Shown: piece after piece, positions 42,705 to 52,601 of the stretch
How the letters are laid out: each line of letters begins with the position of its first letter
How positions within the stretch are numbered: position 1 is the stretch's first letter
Origin: OLB6 sp964467455
GTDB taxonomy: Bacteria; Bacteroidota; Ignavibacteria; Kapaibacteriales; Kapaibacteriaceae
Length of the DNA: 64,000 bases
Reading direction: 5' to 3'
NCBI GenBank assembly: GCA_964467455.1
Contig: CAYXQJ010000010.1
Coordinates: forward strand, 34,587 to 98,586
Made by a program: the position numbers and the translations under genes
Notes under the pieces: generated by a model
What the model saw: the letters and a program-made list of their open reading frames with translations, nothing else
Database searches by the model: none
Told to the model about the DNA's origin: nothing

Positions 42705-44138
42705 TCAATACAGTCGAATAACACAGTTTCCGACAACGCACCACGCAGGGCGTTCAGTGATCGCTCCATCGTCGTATAGTACCACGTCATCACCATTGAC
42801 TTGGGTACGAATCATGGCGATCTTTTGTCCCTGCAGATCATAGACCGGCGAGAGATCTCGCCGAACACAATTGGCTGCGCTGGCTACGAACCAGGCATTG
42901 TCGACCCGACGCGCTGTAAGAACGGTTGCGGAGTCGAGTGTTTCAAGATTCAATTCGGCATCACTCACAGACACCGGTTCGATCTGTGAAGTGAGAAAGA
43001 TGCTGACGGCACTTCTTGGCGTACTAGTTCCAGGATCGGTCCAGTAATGCTCAACAATGACGTCTTCAATTCCGTCTCCGTCTTGGTCAGGAATCATGAC
43101 GCAGCTACCTACTGCCCTGGCGCGATTCGAATCTGCATGTATTGGTAGCTGCGCATCAGCATAAGGGATAAGCGTGGCATTATCTGAATCCGAGCACTTG
43201 TACAGACGTAAGACCGTCTTCTCCCCTCCGCGCGACAATGCTGTCTCACCTGCGATCAATCGATGTGCAGACATGGTTACTGGATAGTTTGACTCTAGTG
43301 CCACTTTTCCTTGGCCAAACCAATACAGGTAGTCGCTTGTACGTATGACAGACAATGTGGGGTTGATATCAGATCTTTTCAAGGTAACTTTCAAACAGAG
43401 CTCATCAATCCCAATACCTCCGTGAAAGAAGTGCCACACTGTGTCAGCTTTCAGCACCACGGATGAGAACAGCTTCTTGCTGGGATTAGCCACTTCGTTG
43501 AGCAACGTGGTTCTGATCGTATCGCGGCGGGCGCGAAGATCTTCGGCATTCAGCTCCAGAAGCTGATAGTAGCCCCAGTCATAGTCGTCGGCTTTGAAAG
43601 CCAGTTGCACCATGCACATCTTGCCCGACAACGGTCCGACGGCCAGGATTCGCGGTCGCCACTCGTTTGCACGCTGGTAGTTGGCCGGGACGATGCTATG
43701 GTCTACATATGGCGCAACACGATCACCGAAGACCACACGTGCATATTGTTCATCGCGGTGCCGCGCGATCTGGTCACGGAAACCGTCACCGTCTAGGTCT
43801 CCCTCATGGACANNNNNNNNNNNNNNNNNNNNNNNNNNNNNNNNNNNNNNNNNNNNNNNNNNNNNNNNNNNNNNNNNNNNNNNNNNNNNNNNNNNNNNNN
43901 NNNNNNNNNNNNGTGTTCTGTCCGTCAGCAACGACTGAACGGAGTAGAGGGTGTTAGAATCTTTCTGGTTCGGCTTCATCCGCATCATCGGTATCAACGT
44001 GGTGCCATCAGGCAACGTGATGACGTTGATGTTGAGATTGGCTCCGTCGATCTGCGCCGCAGGCTGCCATCGCTGTGAGAAGACGTCGACCGTTATGGTC
44101 GCGACCAGCAGGATGATGAAGAAGGAGTTCTTGCGCAT
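42705..44138 (-). CDS. Secreted FG-GAP-like protein, copy 2 (interrupted by assembly gap)
   Basis: About 477 residues from ATG 44138 (signal peptide KNSFFIILLVATITVDVFSQ); 100 N at 43813-43912 hide about 33 residues in frame. It contains two or more DGDGF/DQDGDGIEDVIVEH motifs, like the calcium-binding loops of FG-GAP/VCBS propeller repeats. The C-terminal 60 residues (SPVYDLQGQKIAMIRTQVNG, ending NCVIRLY) resemble a sorting domain but are atypical. It is a tandem copy of the gene at 44140; the stop of that gene is followed by A and this ATG. Role unknown. Confidence 0.75.
   Translation of the reverse strand: MRKNSFFIILLVATITVDVFSQRWQPAAQIDGANLNINVITLPDGTTLIPMMRMKPNQKDSNTLYSVQSLLTDRTXXXXXXXXXXXXXXXXXXXXXXXXXXXXXXXXXXVHEGDLDGDGFRDQIARHRDEQYARVVFGDRVAPYVDHSIVPANYQRANEWRPRILAVGPLSGKMCMVQLAFKADDYDWGYYQLLELNAEDLRARRDTIRTTLLNEVANPSKKLFSSVVLKADTVWHFFHGGIGIDELCLKVTLKRSDINPTLSVIRTSDYLYWFGQGKVALESNYPVTMSAHRLIAGETALSRGGEKTVLRLYKCSDSDNATLIPYADAQLPIHADSNRARAVGSCVMIPDQDGDGIEDVIVEHYWTDPGTSTPRSAVSIFLTSQIEPVSVSDAELNLETLDSATVLTARRVDNAWFVASAANCVRRDLSPVYDLQGQKIAMIRTQVNGDDVVLYDDGAITERPAWCVVGNCVIRLY
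43813..43912. other. Assembly gap (100 N)
   Basis: Exactly 100 undetermined bases inside one of two near-identical tandem genes, the conventional length for a scaffold gap of unknown size. The intact paralogue has a longer stretch at the equivalent place, so the true gap may not be 100. Confidence 0.98.
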
Positions 44139-44139
44139 T

Positions 44140-45678
44140 TCAGTATAGTCGAATAACACAGTTTCCGACAACGCACCACGCAGGGCGTTCGGTGATCTCG
44201 CCGTTATCTAAAAGCAACACATCATCGCCATTCACCTCAGTCCGCACCATGGCGATCTTTTGTCCCTGCAGATCATAGACCGGCGAGAGATCTCGCCGAA
44301 CACAATTGGCTGCGCTGGCTACGAACCAGGCATTGTCGACCCGACGCGCTGTAAGAACGGTTGCGGAGTCGAGTGTTTCAAGATTCAATTCGGCATCACT
44401 CACTGACACTGGCTCGATCTGCGAGGTGAGGAAGATGCTGACGGCACTTCTCGGCTTCCTTGTTTCGGGGTCGGTCCACGCATGGTCTACTATCACGTCC
44501 TCGATGCCGTCACCATCCTGATCGGGGATTAACACGCACCCGCCAACTGCTATTGTGCGATTTGAATCTGCATGTATGGGTAACTGTGCATCGGCAAATG
44601 GAACAAGATGTGCACTATCGGTGTTCGAGCATTGATAAAGGCGCAACACCCTTTGTCCTGGACCCTGGCCAAGAGATGTCTCACCTGCGATCAATCGATG
44701 CGCAGACATGGTTACTGGATAGTTTGACTCTAGTGCCACTTTGCCTTGTCCAAACCAGAACAAGTAGTCACTCATGTTAAAGACTGAAGCAGTTGAGCTA
44801 ATCTTTGACGCTTGCAGCGTAACTTTTAGGCACGGCAGGTCCGTAGTCAATCCTCCAGTATAGAAGTACCACACCGTATCAGCCTTCAGCACAACGGATG
44901 AGAACAGCTTCTTGCTGGGATTGGCCACTTCGTTGATCAACGTGGTTCTGATCGTATCGCGTCGGGCGCGAAGATCTTCGGCATTCAGCTCGAGGAGCTG
45001 GTAGTAGCCCCAGTCATAGTCGTCGGCCTTGAAGGCCAGCTGCACCATACACATCTTGCCCGACAACGGTCCGACGGCCAGGATCCGTGCGCGCCACTCG
45101 TTTGCACGCTGGTAGTTGGCCGGAACGATGCTATGGTCTACGTATGGCGCAACGCGATCACCGAAGACCACCCTCGCATATTGTTCCTCCCTGTGCCGCG
45201 CGATCTGGTCACGGAAACCGTCACCGTCTAGGTCTCCCTCATGGACAACCATCGCCGATCTGACCGGCCAGGAACCGTTTACTGTCGGTGTGTCAACTAG
45301 TCGTTCATCATCGGAGAAGGCATCGTAGTAGAAGTACGTGCCACTTTCGCGAGTATATCCTGAGATCTCTGGAAACGTATTGGCATTACCTTGAAACACA
45401 CCGCTGATCATCGGCAATCCAGGGAACTGCTTTGGCCATGGTGTTCTGTCCGTCAGCAACGACTGAACGGAGTAGAGGGTGTTAGAATCTTTCTGATTCG
45501 GCTTCATCCGCATCAACGGTATGAGTGTGGTCCCATCCGGAAGCGTGATGATGTTGATATTCAACACCGCTCCGTCGATCTGGGCCGCAGGCTGCCATCG
45601 CTGTGCGTGCAATGATGTCATGCCACAGACACAGATGATGAGGATCCGAAGGAGAAGGGGGCATGTGGTGCGGTGCAT
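44140..45678 (-). CDS. Secreted FG-GAP-like protein, copy 1
   Basis: 512 residues from ATG 45678 (a GTG two codons earlier is in frame). A signal peptide (LLLRILIICVCGMTSLHAQ) precedes RWQPAAQIDGAVLNINIITL, which is almost identical to copy 2. Calcium-loop motifs VHEGDLDGDGFRDQIARHRE (about 147) and IPDQDGDGIEDVIVDH (about 382) mark FG-GAP-like propeller blades. The unmatched stretch between them shows what copy 2 has lost in its gap. The end NCVIRLY is shared. Function unknown; likely surface or secreted. Confidence 0.78.
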   Translation of the reverse strand: MHRTTCPLLLRILIICVCGMTSLHAQRWQPAAQIDGAVLNINIITLPDGTTLIPLMRMKPNQKDSNTLYSVQSLLTDRTPWPKQFPGLPMISGVFQGNANTFPEISGYTRESGTYFYYDAFSDDERLVDTPTVNGSWPVRSAMVVHEGDLDGDGFRDQIARHREEQYARVVFGDRVAPYVDHSIVPANYQRANEWRARILAVGPLSGKMCMVQLAFKADDYDWGYYQLLELNAEDLRARRDTIRTTLINEVANPSKKLFSSVVLKADTVWYFYTGGLTTDLPCLKVTLQASKISSTASVFNMSDYLFWFGQGKVALESNYPVTMSAHRLIAGETSLGQGPGQRVLRLYQCSNTDSAHLVPFADAQLPIHADSNRTIAVGGCVLIPDQDGDGIEDVIVDHAWTDPETRKPRSAVSIFLTSQIEPVSVSDAELNLETLDSATVLTARRVDNAWFVASAANCVRRDLSPVYDLQGQKIAMVRTEVNGDDVLLLDNGEITERPAWCVVGNCVIRLY

Positions 45679-45714
45679 GTTCACGCCAACAATCTAAGCG
45701 ATTCTGTTAAACCA

Positions 45715-45746
45715 GAAGGGACACTTCCGGATGGAAGTGCCCCTTC
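45715..45746 (-). terminator. Terminator-like hairpin after the 45771 gene
   Basis: GAAGGG-A-CACTTCC (45715-45728) pairs with GGAAGTG-C-CCCTTC (45733-45746) apart from one A/C mismatch, around a GGAT loop. It lies 24 bases past the stop; on the minus strand it is followed by TGGTTTAAC, a weak T-rich tail. Confidence 0.6.
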
Positions 45747-45770
45747 GGCGTTCTGTTCGCGATCGGCGTG

Positions 45771-48700
45771 TTAGCGCACGACGGTCACGGGGAGGGTGAC
45801 TGAGCCATGCTGGCCGGTGATCGCCACGTAGTAAAGGCCAGTGGCAAGATCGGCCGTGACGAGACGGAACTCGTAGACGCCGACACTTTGTGCAACACTG
45901 GTGAAGAACGACGACTGTACGGATCCGGTGGCGTCGGTGACGCGCACAGAGATCACATCGTCGGTGAAGAGTTCGTAACGGATGGTGGTGGCGTCGGATG
46001 TGGGGTTCGGATAGGCACGACCGGACATGTTGCGTGCCATCTCGCCCCCTACCTCTTGTACGGAGACCACTTGCGCTTTGTATTCCTTGTTGACAGGATC
46101 GTACTCGGCCCACGGAAGATCCCAACGCTGCATGCCGAATGCACCCTTGAAGTCGACACGGTCGAAGTAGTTGTCAGATGCCGTCGACTCGAACTTGGCG
46201 CCCGTAAGCACCGGCGCGCCGGACTTGGGGGCAGGGTTGAACTCGACGGTGGTGACGAACGGATTCTCCAACATGGCGCCGTTGCAGTTGGCCTTGTCGA
46301 TGGTGTTGCCATACTGCGGCTTGGCGATCCAGTCGGCATCCATACCGGCAGGAGGTGTGCCGCCGGCAAGGTTGAGCCAGGTGTTCTTGACACCGTACCA
46401 CACGTTGTTGCGCACTTCAAGTGAGTCTGTATTGGCAGCATTCATCGTGGGCACCTGGGCGATCTCGATACCACGCGGCCATCCCATGAAGACGGAGTTG
46501 TGGATGCTGGTGCGGGCGTTGCGACGGATCTGCGCGGCTGCACCAAAACGGGAGTTGTATTGGTTGGCACCGTTGCCGATGGTCCACGACGTGTCTTGCA
46601 ACGGACCGATGGCGGTGACGTTGCTGAAGACAGGACTGGTGAGCGGACGGTTGTACGAGCCCTGAGCGTCGTTGTCTTGTTCGAAGACCTGCGACGTGCT
46701 CTGGTCTGCTACCGTACGGAAACGCTGTGCAACAGCAAACTGTACCTTGCCCGAATAGCCGAAGTCGGAATCGAAGTCGTCGTCAAGCGTGCCAACAGCA
46801 ATGAGGTTCTTGTGGTTGACGGTGCCGCCGAACCATTCGAAGGCGTCGTCATTGCCGTAGCTGACCTGGACGTTGTTGATGCGCGTACGGCTACCAACAG
46901 CACCCATCGTGAGGCCGTTCAATTCGGAATTCGGAACAACAGCGATACCGGCAAATTCGATACGCGCATATTCCAACACACCGCTGGAGTCGGCATCATC
47001 CGTGCCGCCATACCAGCCCTTGCCCGGCTGTGCATCGGCAATGCCACCTTCGATCGGTGCTTCACCGGCCGGTGCGTTGATCTTGGCCTTACCGCAGATC
47101 ACAATACCACCCCAGTCGCCGCGAGCGCGCTCGCCCGGACGTGCACTGGAGGTGAAGACGATCGGCAGCTGTGCCGTACCCTTGGCCACAAGCTTGCCGC
47201 CACGGTTGATACACAACACGGAGTTCTGACCAACGGTGTCGCCCAAGACGATCGTGCCGGGTTCAACTTCAAGTGTGCCGTTGACGAAGACGTAGCCGTC
47301 GAGACAGTAGATCTTGGTGTTGTGAAGCTTGACGTTGCCGTCGATCACACCCGACAAGACGGAGTCGCATTGTACCGGTGCCGGAGCGATGACGCTGAAG
47401 GCATTGTCGTTCACATCCGTACGTGTGGTGTCGGACAACAACACCAGACGAATGTATCCTGTGGTGGTCTGATCTTCCGGACGGAAGACAACGTTCGTTC
47501 CACCACGTGTGCCGGCAGAGTCGCGTACACTTGCAAGCAACGTCTTCCACGGACCGGTCATGGACTTGCCAAATTCAACACGCCAGCGCTCACGGAACGT
47601 GTTCGTCGTATCCCAACGAACAGCAACGGTCTGACCTACACGATAGGATTCATTTGCTGCACCACCCGGCGCTGTAAGACGCACGGCCGGCTGCGGCAGA
47701 TCGATGATCGCAAAGGAGTTGTCGGAGACATCGAACGATGTTGCATCATCAACCGACGTGAGCTTCACGAACACACTCGGCATCACCATGTCCGGCAATT
47801 GCCATTCGTATGTGCCGCGATTAGCACCGGCATCGGTGATCGAGGCAGCGACCGTGGTCCACGGACCGTTGACCGTTGTGCCATACTCAAGCTTGAAGTT
47901 CTCATTTGCCGTGCCCGTGGTGTCCCACGTCACGTTGATCTTCGTGTTGCGCGTATACTGCTCGCCACTCTTCGAACCCGGTGTCAGCACGATCACATTG
48001 ATCGACGCTTTGTATTCCGTGTTCACCGGATCGTAGTTGGCCCAACCCGCATCCCAACGCTCTTCGGTGTTGGAGGAGAAGGCACCACGATGCGCCACTT
48101 GCGTAAAGAACGGATCGTTGATCGGATACAGGCTGCTGCCATTCGTAAAGTTCGCCGTGAAGAGGTAGGGGGCGGTTGGTTGCGGGATCGGATCAAAGTT
48201 GCTGTCCTCCGGCCACGGATTCGTCAGACCGGCGTTAGCCGGTGACGATGCGTCGAGGCCGTTGGCAAAGGCCGACTTCGAGATCCAATTGGCGTCCATG
48301 CCGGCCGGCGGCGTACCACCTGCAAGATTTAGCCATGTTCCCTTGATGCCGTACCAGTTACAGTTGCGCACAGCAAGCGAGTCCGTATTTGCTGCACCCA
48401 TCGTCGGCGCTTGCGCGATCTCGAGACCGCGTGGCCATCCAAGGAAGACGGAGTTGAAGATCGACACGCGTGAGTTACGGCGGATCTGTGCCGACGCACC
48501 ATAACGCGAGTTGAATTGATTGTTGCCATTGCCGGCCGTCCACGTTGTGTCACGGATCGGACCAACAACAGTGACGTTCGAGAAGATGGCCGACGTGAAA
48601 GGACGGTTGAACGAACCTTGTGCGTCGTTGTCACATTCGAATGCTTGCGATGTGGACTGGTCGGCCACCGTGCGGAAACGCTTCACCAGACCGAACTGCA

Positions 48701-49697
48701 CCTTGCCGGAGAAACCGAAGTCGCAGTCGAAGTCATCATCAAGCGTGCCGTAGGCGATCAGGTGCTTTGCATTCACAGTGCCACCGAACCACTCAAAGGC
48801 ATCGTCGTTGCCGTGAGAGACCTGCACGTAGTCGATGACGGTCTTGCGTCCGACGCCGCCCATGGTCAAACCGTTCAACTCTGAGTTCGGGATCACGGCA
48901 ATACCGGCAAACTCAATGCGCACATAGCGCAGCACGCCACTGGAGTCATCATCATCACTGCCGCCATACCAGCCCTTGCCCGGCGTGGCATCGGCGATGC
49001 CGCCTTCGATCGGCGCTTCGCCGGCGGGCACGTTCAGCTTGGCGCGACCGCAGATCACGATGCCGCCCCAGTCACCGCGCGAGCGCTGCCCCGGTGCTGC
49101 ACGTGAGGTGAAGACGATCGGCGAATTCTTGGTACCGTCAGCAACAAGCTTGCCGCCGCGGTTGACGCAGATGACGCTGTTCTGACCAACAGTGTCACCG
49201 ACGATGATCGTACCCGGCTCGATCTCCAACGTTCCGTTGATGAAGACGTAACCGTCGATACCATAGACCTTCTTGCGGCTAAGGTGGACGCGACCGTCGA
49301 TGTTCCCACGGATCGTGGAGTCGACGGCGATCTCGGACGGATCTTCGATCGTGAACGGATTATCGCTGATATCAAAGTTCGTGTTGTCGTTGAGGGCTTC
49401 CATGCGCAGGTAGCCACTCGACGTGCCCGTTGCCGGTACGCGCCATTGCGTTCTTCCGCGTGTGCCGCCCGAGTCCTTCACATTCGCCACAAGGTCCGTC
49501 CACGGACCGGCAGGCGATGTGGCAAACTGGATCTTCCAGCGCTGGCTTTGCGGAACACCCGTAGTGTCCCAAGTGACATTTTGTGTGGATCCCGGGCGGA
49601 AGGTTTCTCCGCCATTGGGGAAGGTGATCTTGGCAAGCTGTGCCGATGCGACCAAGGTCGACATCGCCGCCACAGCCAAGAGTGTCAAGAAACGCAT
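45771..49697 (-). CDS. Large T9SS-sorted protein with duplicated beta-helix domains
   Basis: 1308 residues from ATG 49697, chosen because CCGGAG lies 8 bases upstream and MRFLTLLAVAAMSTLVASAQ is a signal peptide. Residues 25-105 are an Ig/KNH-like domain (ITFPNGGETFRPGSTQNVTW, DISDNPF). A beta-helix unit (about 125-540) contains GDWGGIVICGRAKLNVPAGE, LNGLTMGGVG and GNDDAFEWFGGTVN. Two more KNH-like domains (about 555-780) are followed by a second beta-helix (about 785-1200) nearly repeating the first. The last 70 residues are a T9SS domain (GRAYPNPTSDATTIRYELFT). It is paired with the TonB receptor upstream, so may bind the same nutrient. The substrate is unknown. Confidence 0.85.
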   Translation of the reverse strand: MRFLTLLAVAAMSTLVASAQLAKITFPNGGETFRPGSTQNVTWDTTGVPQSQRWKIQFATSPAGPWTDLVANVKDSGGTRGRTQWRVPATGTSSGYLRMEALNDNTNFDISDNPFTIEDPSEIAVDSTIRGNIDGRVHLSRKKVYGIDGYVFINGTLEIEPGTIIVGDTVGQNSVICVNRGGKLVADGTKNSPIVFTSRAAPGQRSRGDWGGIVICGRAKLNVPAGEAPIEGGIADATPGKGWYGGSDDDDSSGVLRYVRIEFAGIAVIPNSELNGLTMGGVGRKTVIDYVQVSHGNDDAFEWFGGTVNAKHLIAYGTLDDDFDCDFGFSGKVQFGLVKRFRTVADQSTSQAFECDNDAQGSFNRPFTSAIFSNVTVVGPIRDTTWTAGNGNNQFNSRYGASAQIRRNSRVSIFNSVFLGWPRGLEIAQAPTMGAANTDSLAVRNCNWYGIKGTWLNLAGGTPPAGMDANWISKSAFANGLDASSPANAGLTNPWPEDSNFDPIPQPTAPYLFTANFTNGSSLYPINDPFFTQVAHRGAFSSNTEERWDAGWANYDPVNTEYKASINVIVLTPGSKSGEQYTRNTKINVTWDTTGTANENFKLEYGTTVNGPWTTVAASITDAGANRGTYEWQLPDMVMPSVFVKLTSVDDATSFDVSDNSFAIIDLPQPAVRLTAPGGAANESYRVGQTVAVRWDTTNTFRERWRVEFGKSMTGPWKTLLASVRDSAGTRGGTNVVFRPEDQTTTGYIRLVLLSDTTRTDVNDNAFSVIAPAPVQCDSVLSGVIDGNVKLHNTKIYCLDGYVFVNGTLEVEPGTIVLGDTVGQNSVLCINRGGKLVAKGTAQLPIVFTSSARPGERARGDWGGIVICGKAKINAPAGEAPIEGGIADAQPGKGWYGGTDDADSSGVLEYARIEFAGIAVVPNSELNGLTMGAVGSRTRINNVQVSYGNDDAFEWFGGTVNHKNLIAVGTLDDDFDSDFGYSGKVQFAVAQRFRTVADQSTSQVFEQDNDAQGSYNRPLTSPVFSNVTAIGPLQDTSWTIGNGANQYNSRFGAAAQIRRNARTSIHNSVFMGWPRGIEIAQVPTMNAANTDSLEVRNNVWYGVKNTWLNLAGGTPPAGMDADWIAKPQYGNTIDKANCNGAMLENPFVTTVEFNPAPKSGAPVLTGAKFESTASDNYFDRVDFKGAFGMQRWDLPWAEYDPVNKEYKAQVVSVQEVGGEMARNMSGRAYPNPTSDATTIRYELFTDDVISVRVTDATGSVQSSFFTSVAQSVGVYEFRLVTADLATGLYYVAITGQHGSVTLPVTVVR

Positions 49698-49732
49698 GGT
49701 GCGTACTCCGGTGGTGATACGATTGAACGTCA

Positions 49733-52600
49733 TTAGTTGAAGCGATATCCGATGCTGAGTGAATAGCCGCGTCCGCGCAGGTTGCTGGCCACGGTCTGGC
49801 CGATCTGCTCCCACACCAGCGGCTGATTGAGAATGTCGCGGATCGCCGCCTTCATCTCGAGATTGCCAAAGGTTTGTGCTACAGAGAAGTCGATCACGTC
49901 GCGACCAAGCTCATAGACATGCGGACCACGATCTGCCAATTCTGCAGGGACCTGATACACGCCTTGTTGTGCCACCTTCACGATACGGTCGCCGGCGATG
50001 TTATAGCCCGCACTGATCGTTGTACCCCAGTCGGGGTTGAAGTAGGAAAGACCAAGGTTCACCGTGTACGGCGACTGACCCCACATCTGTCGCGTATCAT
50101 CAACGTTGACCTGCTTGACCGTCACCTCTGAGGTGATCAACGCAACGTTGGCCGAGGCGACCAAGTATTGCAGCGGTGTTGCAATGAAGCCGAGGTTCTT
50201 GCGCACTTCGAACTCCACACCATAATTCGTGGCCGGTCCGTTGGCATTGGCGAAGGTGTACAGGATGGTACTGCCGCCGCTCGGAATGATGGTCTCTTCG
50301 ATGGCGTTGAGGAAGTTCTTGTAGAATGCCGACACGGAGACCACTTCGCCGGCACCCGGGAACCACTCCAAGCGCAGGTCGTAGTTCTGCACCAAGGCGC
50401 GCGTAAGATCCGGATTGCCTTGTGTTGCCGACTGTGATTGGAAATCATAGAACTGGAAGGGGGCAAACTCACGCAAGCTCGGACGCGTCAGCGTCTGCGT
50501 AGCAGCAGCACGCACGTTGAAGTTTTCGAACGGTGTCACAACAACGTTGATCGAGGGCAACACATCAACGATGTCGAGGTTCACATTTACCGGAGCATCC
50601 GTTGCATCATAGGAGTTGAGGATCTGCTGGCTGCTTTCAACACGGGCACCGGCGATCACACGCACCGGCATGGTGCCGACCTCGAACGGGAAGTCGACCA
50701 TCGCATAGCCGGCAACAAGACTTTCGCTGGCGATATAGGAGTCGCGCTTGCGCGAGTCTTCCGACATGCCGAGTCGATCATACGCATAGTTGGAGTCGGC
50801 GAACAACGCTTCGGTGTTCGGCACCACACTCGGATCGGCCGACGACGTCAGCAGTGCGTAGTCGATCATCGAGTTCGGACTTTGGATGAACGTGAAGGAG
50901 CGTGCCGTGAAGTCGCGATTCTTGAAGTCGTACAAGCCCCCTACCTTTACCTTGGTAGCGTTGAGTGACAGAGTACCGTTGAGCTGAAGGTTGCGGGCAT
51001 ATTCGTTGAGCAAGGAGTAGAAGCGGCCGGCGTCGGAGCCGGAACCTTGCGTGGTGACGCCGCCGTTGGCGATGGTGATCTCCATCGGCGTGTCGTCGCC
51101 CGAGAAGGCATCTTTCTGGAAGCGGAGGCGGCGGTGGTCGGGCTCGTTACGACGTGATTGCGAATAACCGGCCTTCCAATCGATCATGAGGTTGGAGGCG
51201 AAGGCGATGTTATGTTCGCCGGCAAGCACGGTGGAGAAGAGTTGCTTCTCGACGTATTGGAAGGAGAGGTTCTTGCGGAGCTGCGACTGTGTGAAGTCTT
51301 GACCGTACTGATAGACGGCATCATCATCCGTCGAGATCGAATACGTGTTCTTCAATGACACCGTTGACTGCGAACCGATCTTGTAAGCGATATTGGCAAG
51401 GGCGCTGGTGTTGACGGAGCGTCCGGTGACCTGACCGTTGTAGGCGAACAGCTCTGCACCGTCGGCTTGAAGCTGCGAGCGGAACATGCGGTTCATGGTA
51501 TAGGTCGAGCCCCAGTTGAGTGATGCCACAAGGCCAACGCGGGATTCTTCAGCAACATCCCACACATTGGTGAGCAGCAGCGTGCCTTTACCGGCGAACG
51601 GCGCCGTGGCCACTTCGCGGTTCATGATCTCGTTGTTAAAGTCTTGTCCGAGCTGGATCCATTCTTGCGTGGCTTCGGCATCACCGGCGCGCACCTGTGA
51701 ACGCAGGGCAGCGAAGTCGGGTGAGTTCGGCATATCGGCCGGAGCGGCGCGCCAGCCGCCGTCGAGGCCGACCCAGTCGGTGGGGCCGCTGGCCGAAGTA
51801 AGAAATTGATTCGTGTGGTTGGTGACGTAGTCGTTGCCCGAAAGTCCGGCGCTGAACTTGAGCGCATAACCCTGAGGGAAGTCAACAGTGTTCATCTGCA
51901 CCAGACCACCAACGAAGTTACCCGGTAGGTCGGGTGTGAAGGACTTGGCGATGTTGACATTCTCGAGCAATTCCGACGGGAACATGTCAAAGGCGAACGA
52001 CTTCTTGTCGGGCTCTGTGGTGCTGAGCGCCGAACCGTTGAGCGTGGTGTTGCTGTAGCGGTCGCTTACGCCGCGGACGTAGACGTATTTGCCTTCCACG
52101 AGCGTGACGCCGGTAACGCGGCGCAGTGCTTGGCCGGCATCACTGTCCGGAAGTTTGTTGATCTCTTCCTTGGCGATACCGTCGCTGACCGTTGACGCTT
52201 TTTGACGCTGCGCCAACATTGCGGCGGCATTGTCGTTGATACGGTCGGCTTGCACCACCACTTCGGCCGCTGCTGAAGCCGTCATACCCATGATGATGTT
52301 GACCTCCTTGGTCTCACCATCAGCAACGACAACGTTGGCAACGGTCTTGGCATCGTAGCCCACGAAGGAGAACTTGAGGGTATAGGTGCCGGCGGCGACC
52401 TTCTTGATGCGGTACTCGCCCTTGGTGTCGGTGTAGCCGCCTTTTTTTGTCTCGATGACCTGGACCGTGGCACCACGGAGTGGTTCGCCAGATTCAGCAT
52501 CGGTAACTTTGCCGGAGATGATGGCTTGCTGGGCAACAGCAAGCGTCATACTAAGTCCAAAAAGGACGCTGAGAGTAATAAAACGTATGCTAGACAACAC
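49733..52600 (-). CDS. TonB-dependent outer-membrane receptor
   Basis: About 955 residues from GTG 52600, which has GAGG seven bases upstream; signal peptide RFITLSVLFGLSMTLAVAQQ. Residues about 30-100 form a carboxypeptidase-regulatory-like domain (GKVTDAESGEPLRGATVQVI). The plug follows (INKLPDSDAGQALRRVTGVT, VYVRGVSDRYSNTTLNGSAL) and then a 22-strand barrel ending RGYSLSIGYRFN. It imports a large or scarce nutrient using TonB energy; no SusD partner is next to it. The divergent gene starts 2 bases away. Confidence 0.93.
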   Translation of the reverse strand: MLSSIRFITLSVLFGLSMTLAVAQQAIISGKVTDAESGEPLRGATVQVIETKKGGYTDTKGEYRIKKVAAGTYTLKFSFVGYDAKTVANVVVADGETKEVNIIMGMTASAAAEVVVQADRINDNAAAMLAQRQKASTVSDGIAKEEINKLPDSDAGQALRRVTGVTLVEGKYVYVRGVSDRYSNTTLNGSALSTTEPDKKSFAFDMFPSELLENVNIAKSFTPDLPGNFVGGLVQMNTVDFPQGYALKFSAGLSGNDYVTNHTNQFLTSASGPTDWVGLDGGWRAAPADMPNSPDFAALRSQVRAGDAEATQEWIQLGQDFNNEIMNREVATAPFAGKGTLLLTNVWDVAEESRVGLVASLNWGSTYTMNRMFRSQLQADGAELFAYNGQVTGRSVNTSALANIAYKIGSQSTVSLKNTYSISTDDDAVYQYGQDFTQSQLRKNLSFQYVEKQLFSTVLAGEHNIAFASNLMIDWKAGYSQSRRNEPDHRRLRFQKDAFSGDDTPMEITIANGGVTTQGSGSDAGRFYSLLNEYARNLQLNGTLSLNATKVKVGGLYDFKNRDFTARSFTFIQSPNSMIDYALLTSSADPSVVPNTEALFADSNYAYDRLGMSEDSRKRDSYIASESLVAGYAMVDFPFEVGTMPVRVIAGARVESSQQILNSYDATDAPVNVNLDIVDVLPSINVVVTPFENFNVRAAATQTLTRPSLREFAPFQFYDFQSQSATQGNPDLTRALVQNYDLRLEWFPGAGEVVSVSAFYKNFLNAIEETIIPSGGSTILYTFANANGPATNYGVEFEVRKNLGFIATPLQYLVASANVALITSEVTVKQVNVDDTRQMWGQSPYTVNLGLSYFNPDWGTTISAGYNIAGDRIVKVAQQGVYQVPAELADRGPHVYELGRDVIDFSVAQTFGNLEMKAAIRDILNQPLVWEQIGQTVASNLRGRGYSLSIGYRFN

Positions 52601-52601
52601 G

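Noticed and set aside
43667..44078. Reading frames running through the N gap on the plus strand
   Set aside because: Undetermined bases cannot support coding, and they are opposite the FG-GAP-like gene.
42705..45684. One gene split by frameshift
   Set aside because: Each copy has its own signal peptide and identical end NCVIRLY, so these are two tandem genes.
46500..48245. 581-codon plus-strand frame opposite the beta-helix gene
   Set aside because: Peptide shows no domain and mirrors the repeated structure of the minus-strand gene.
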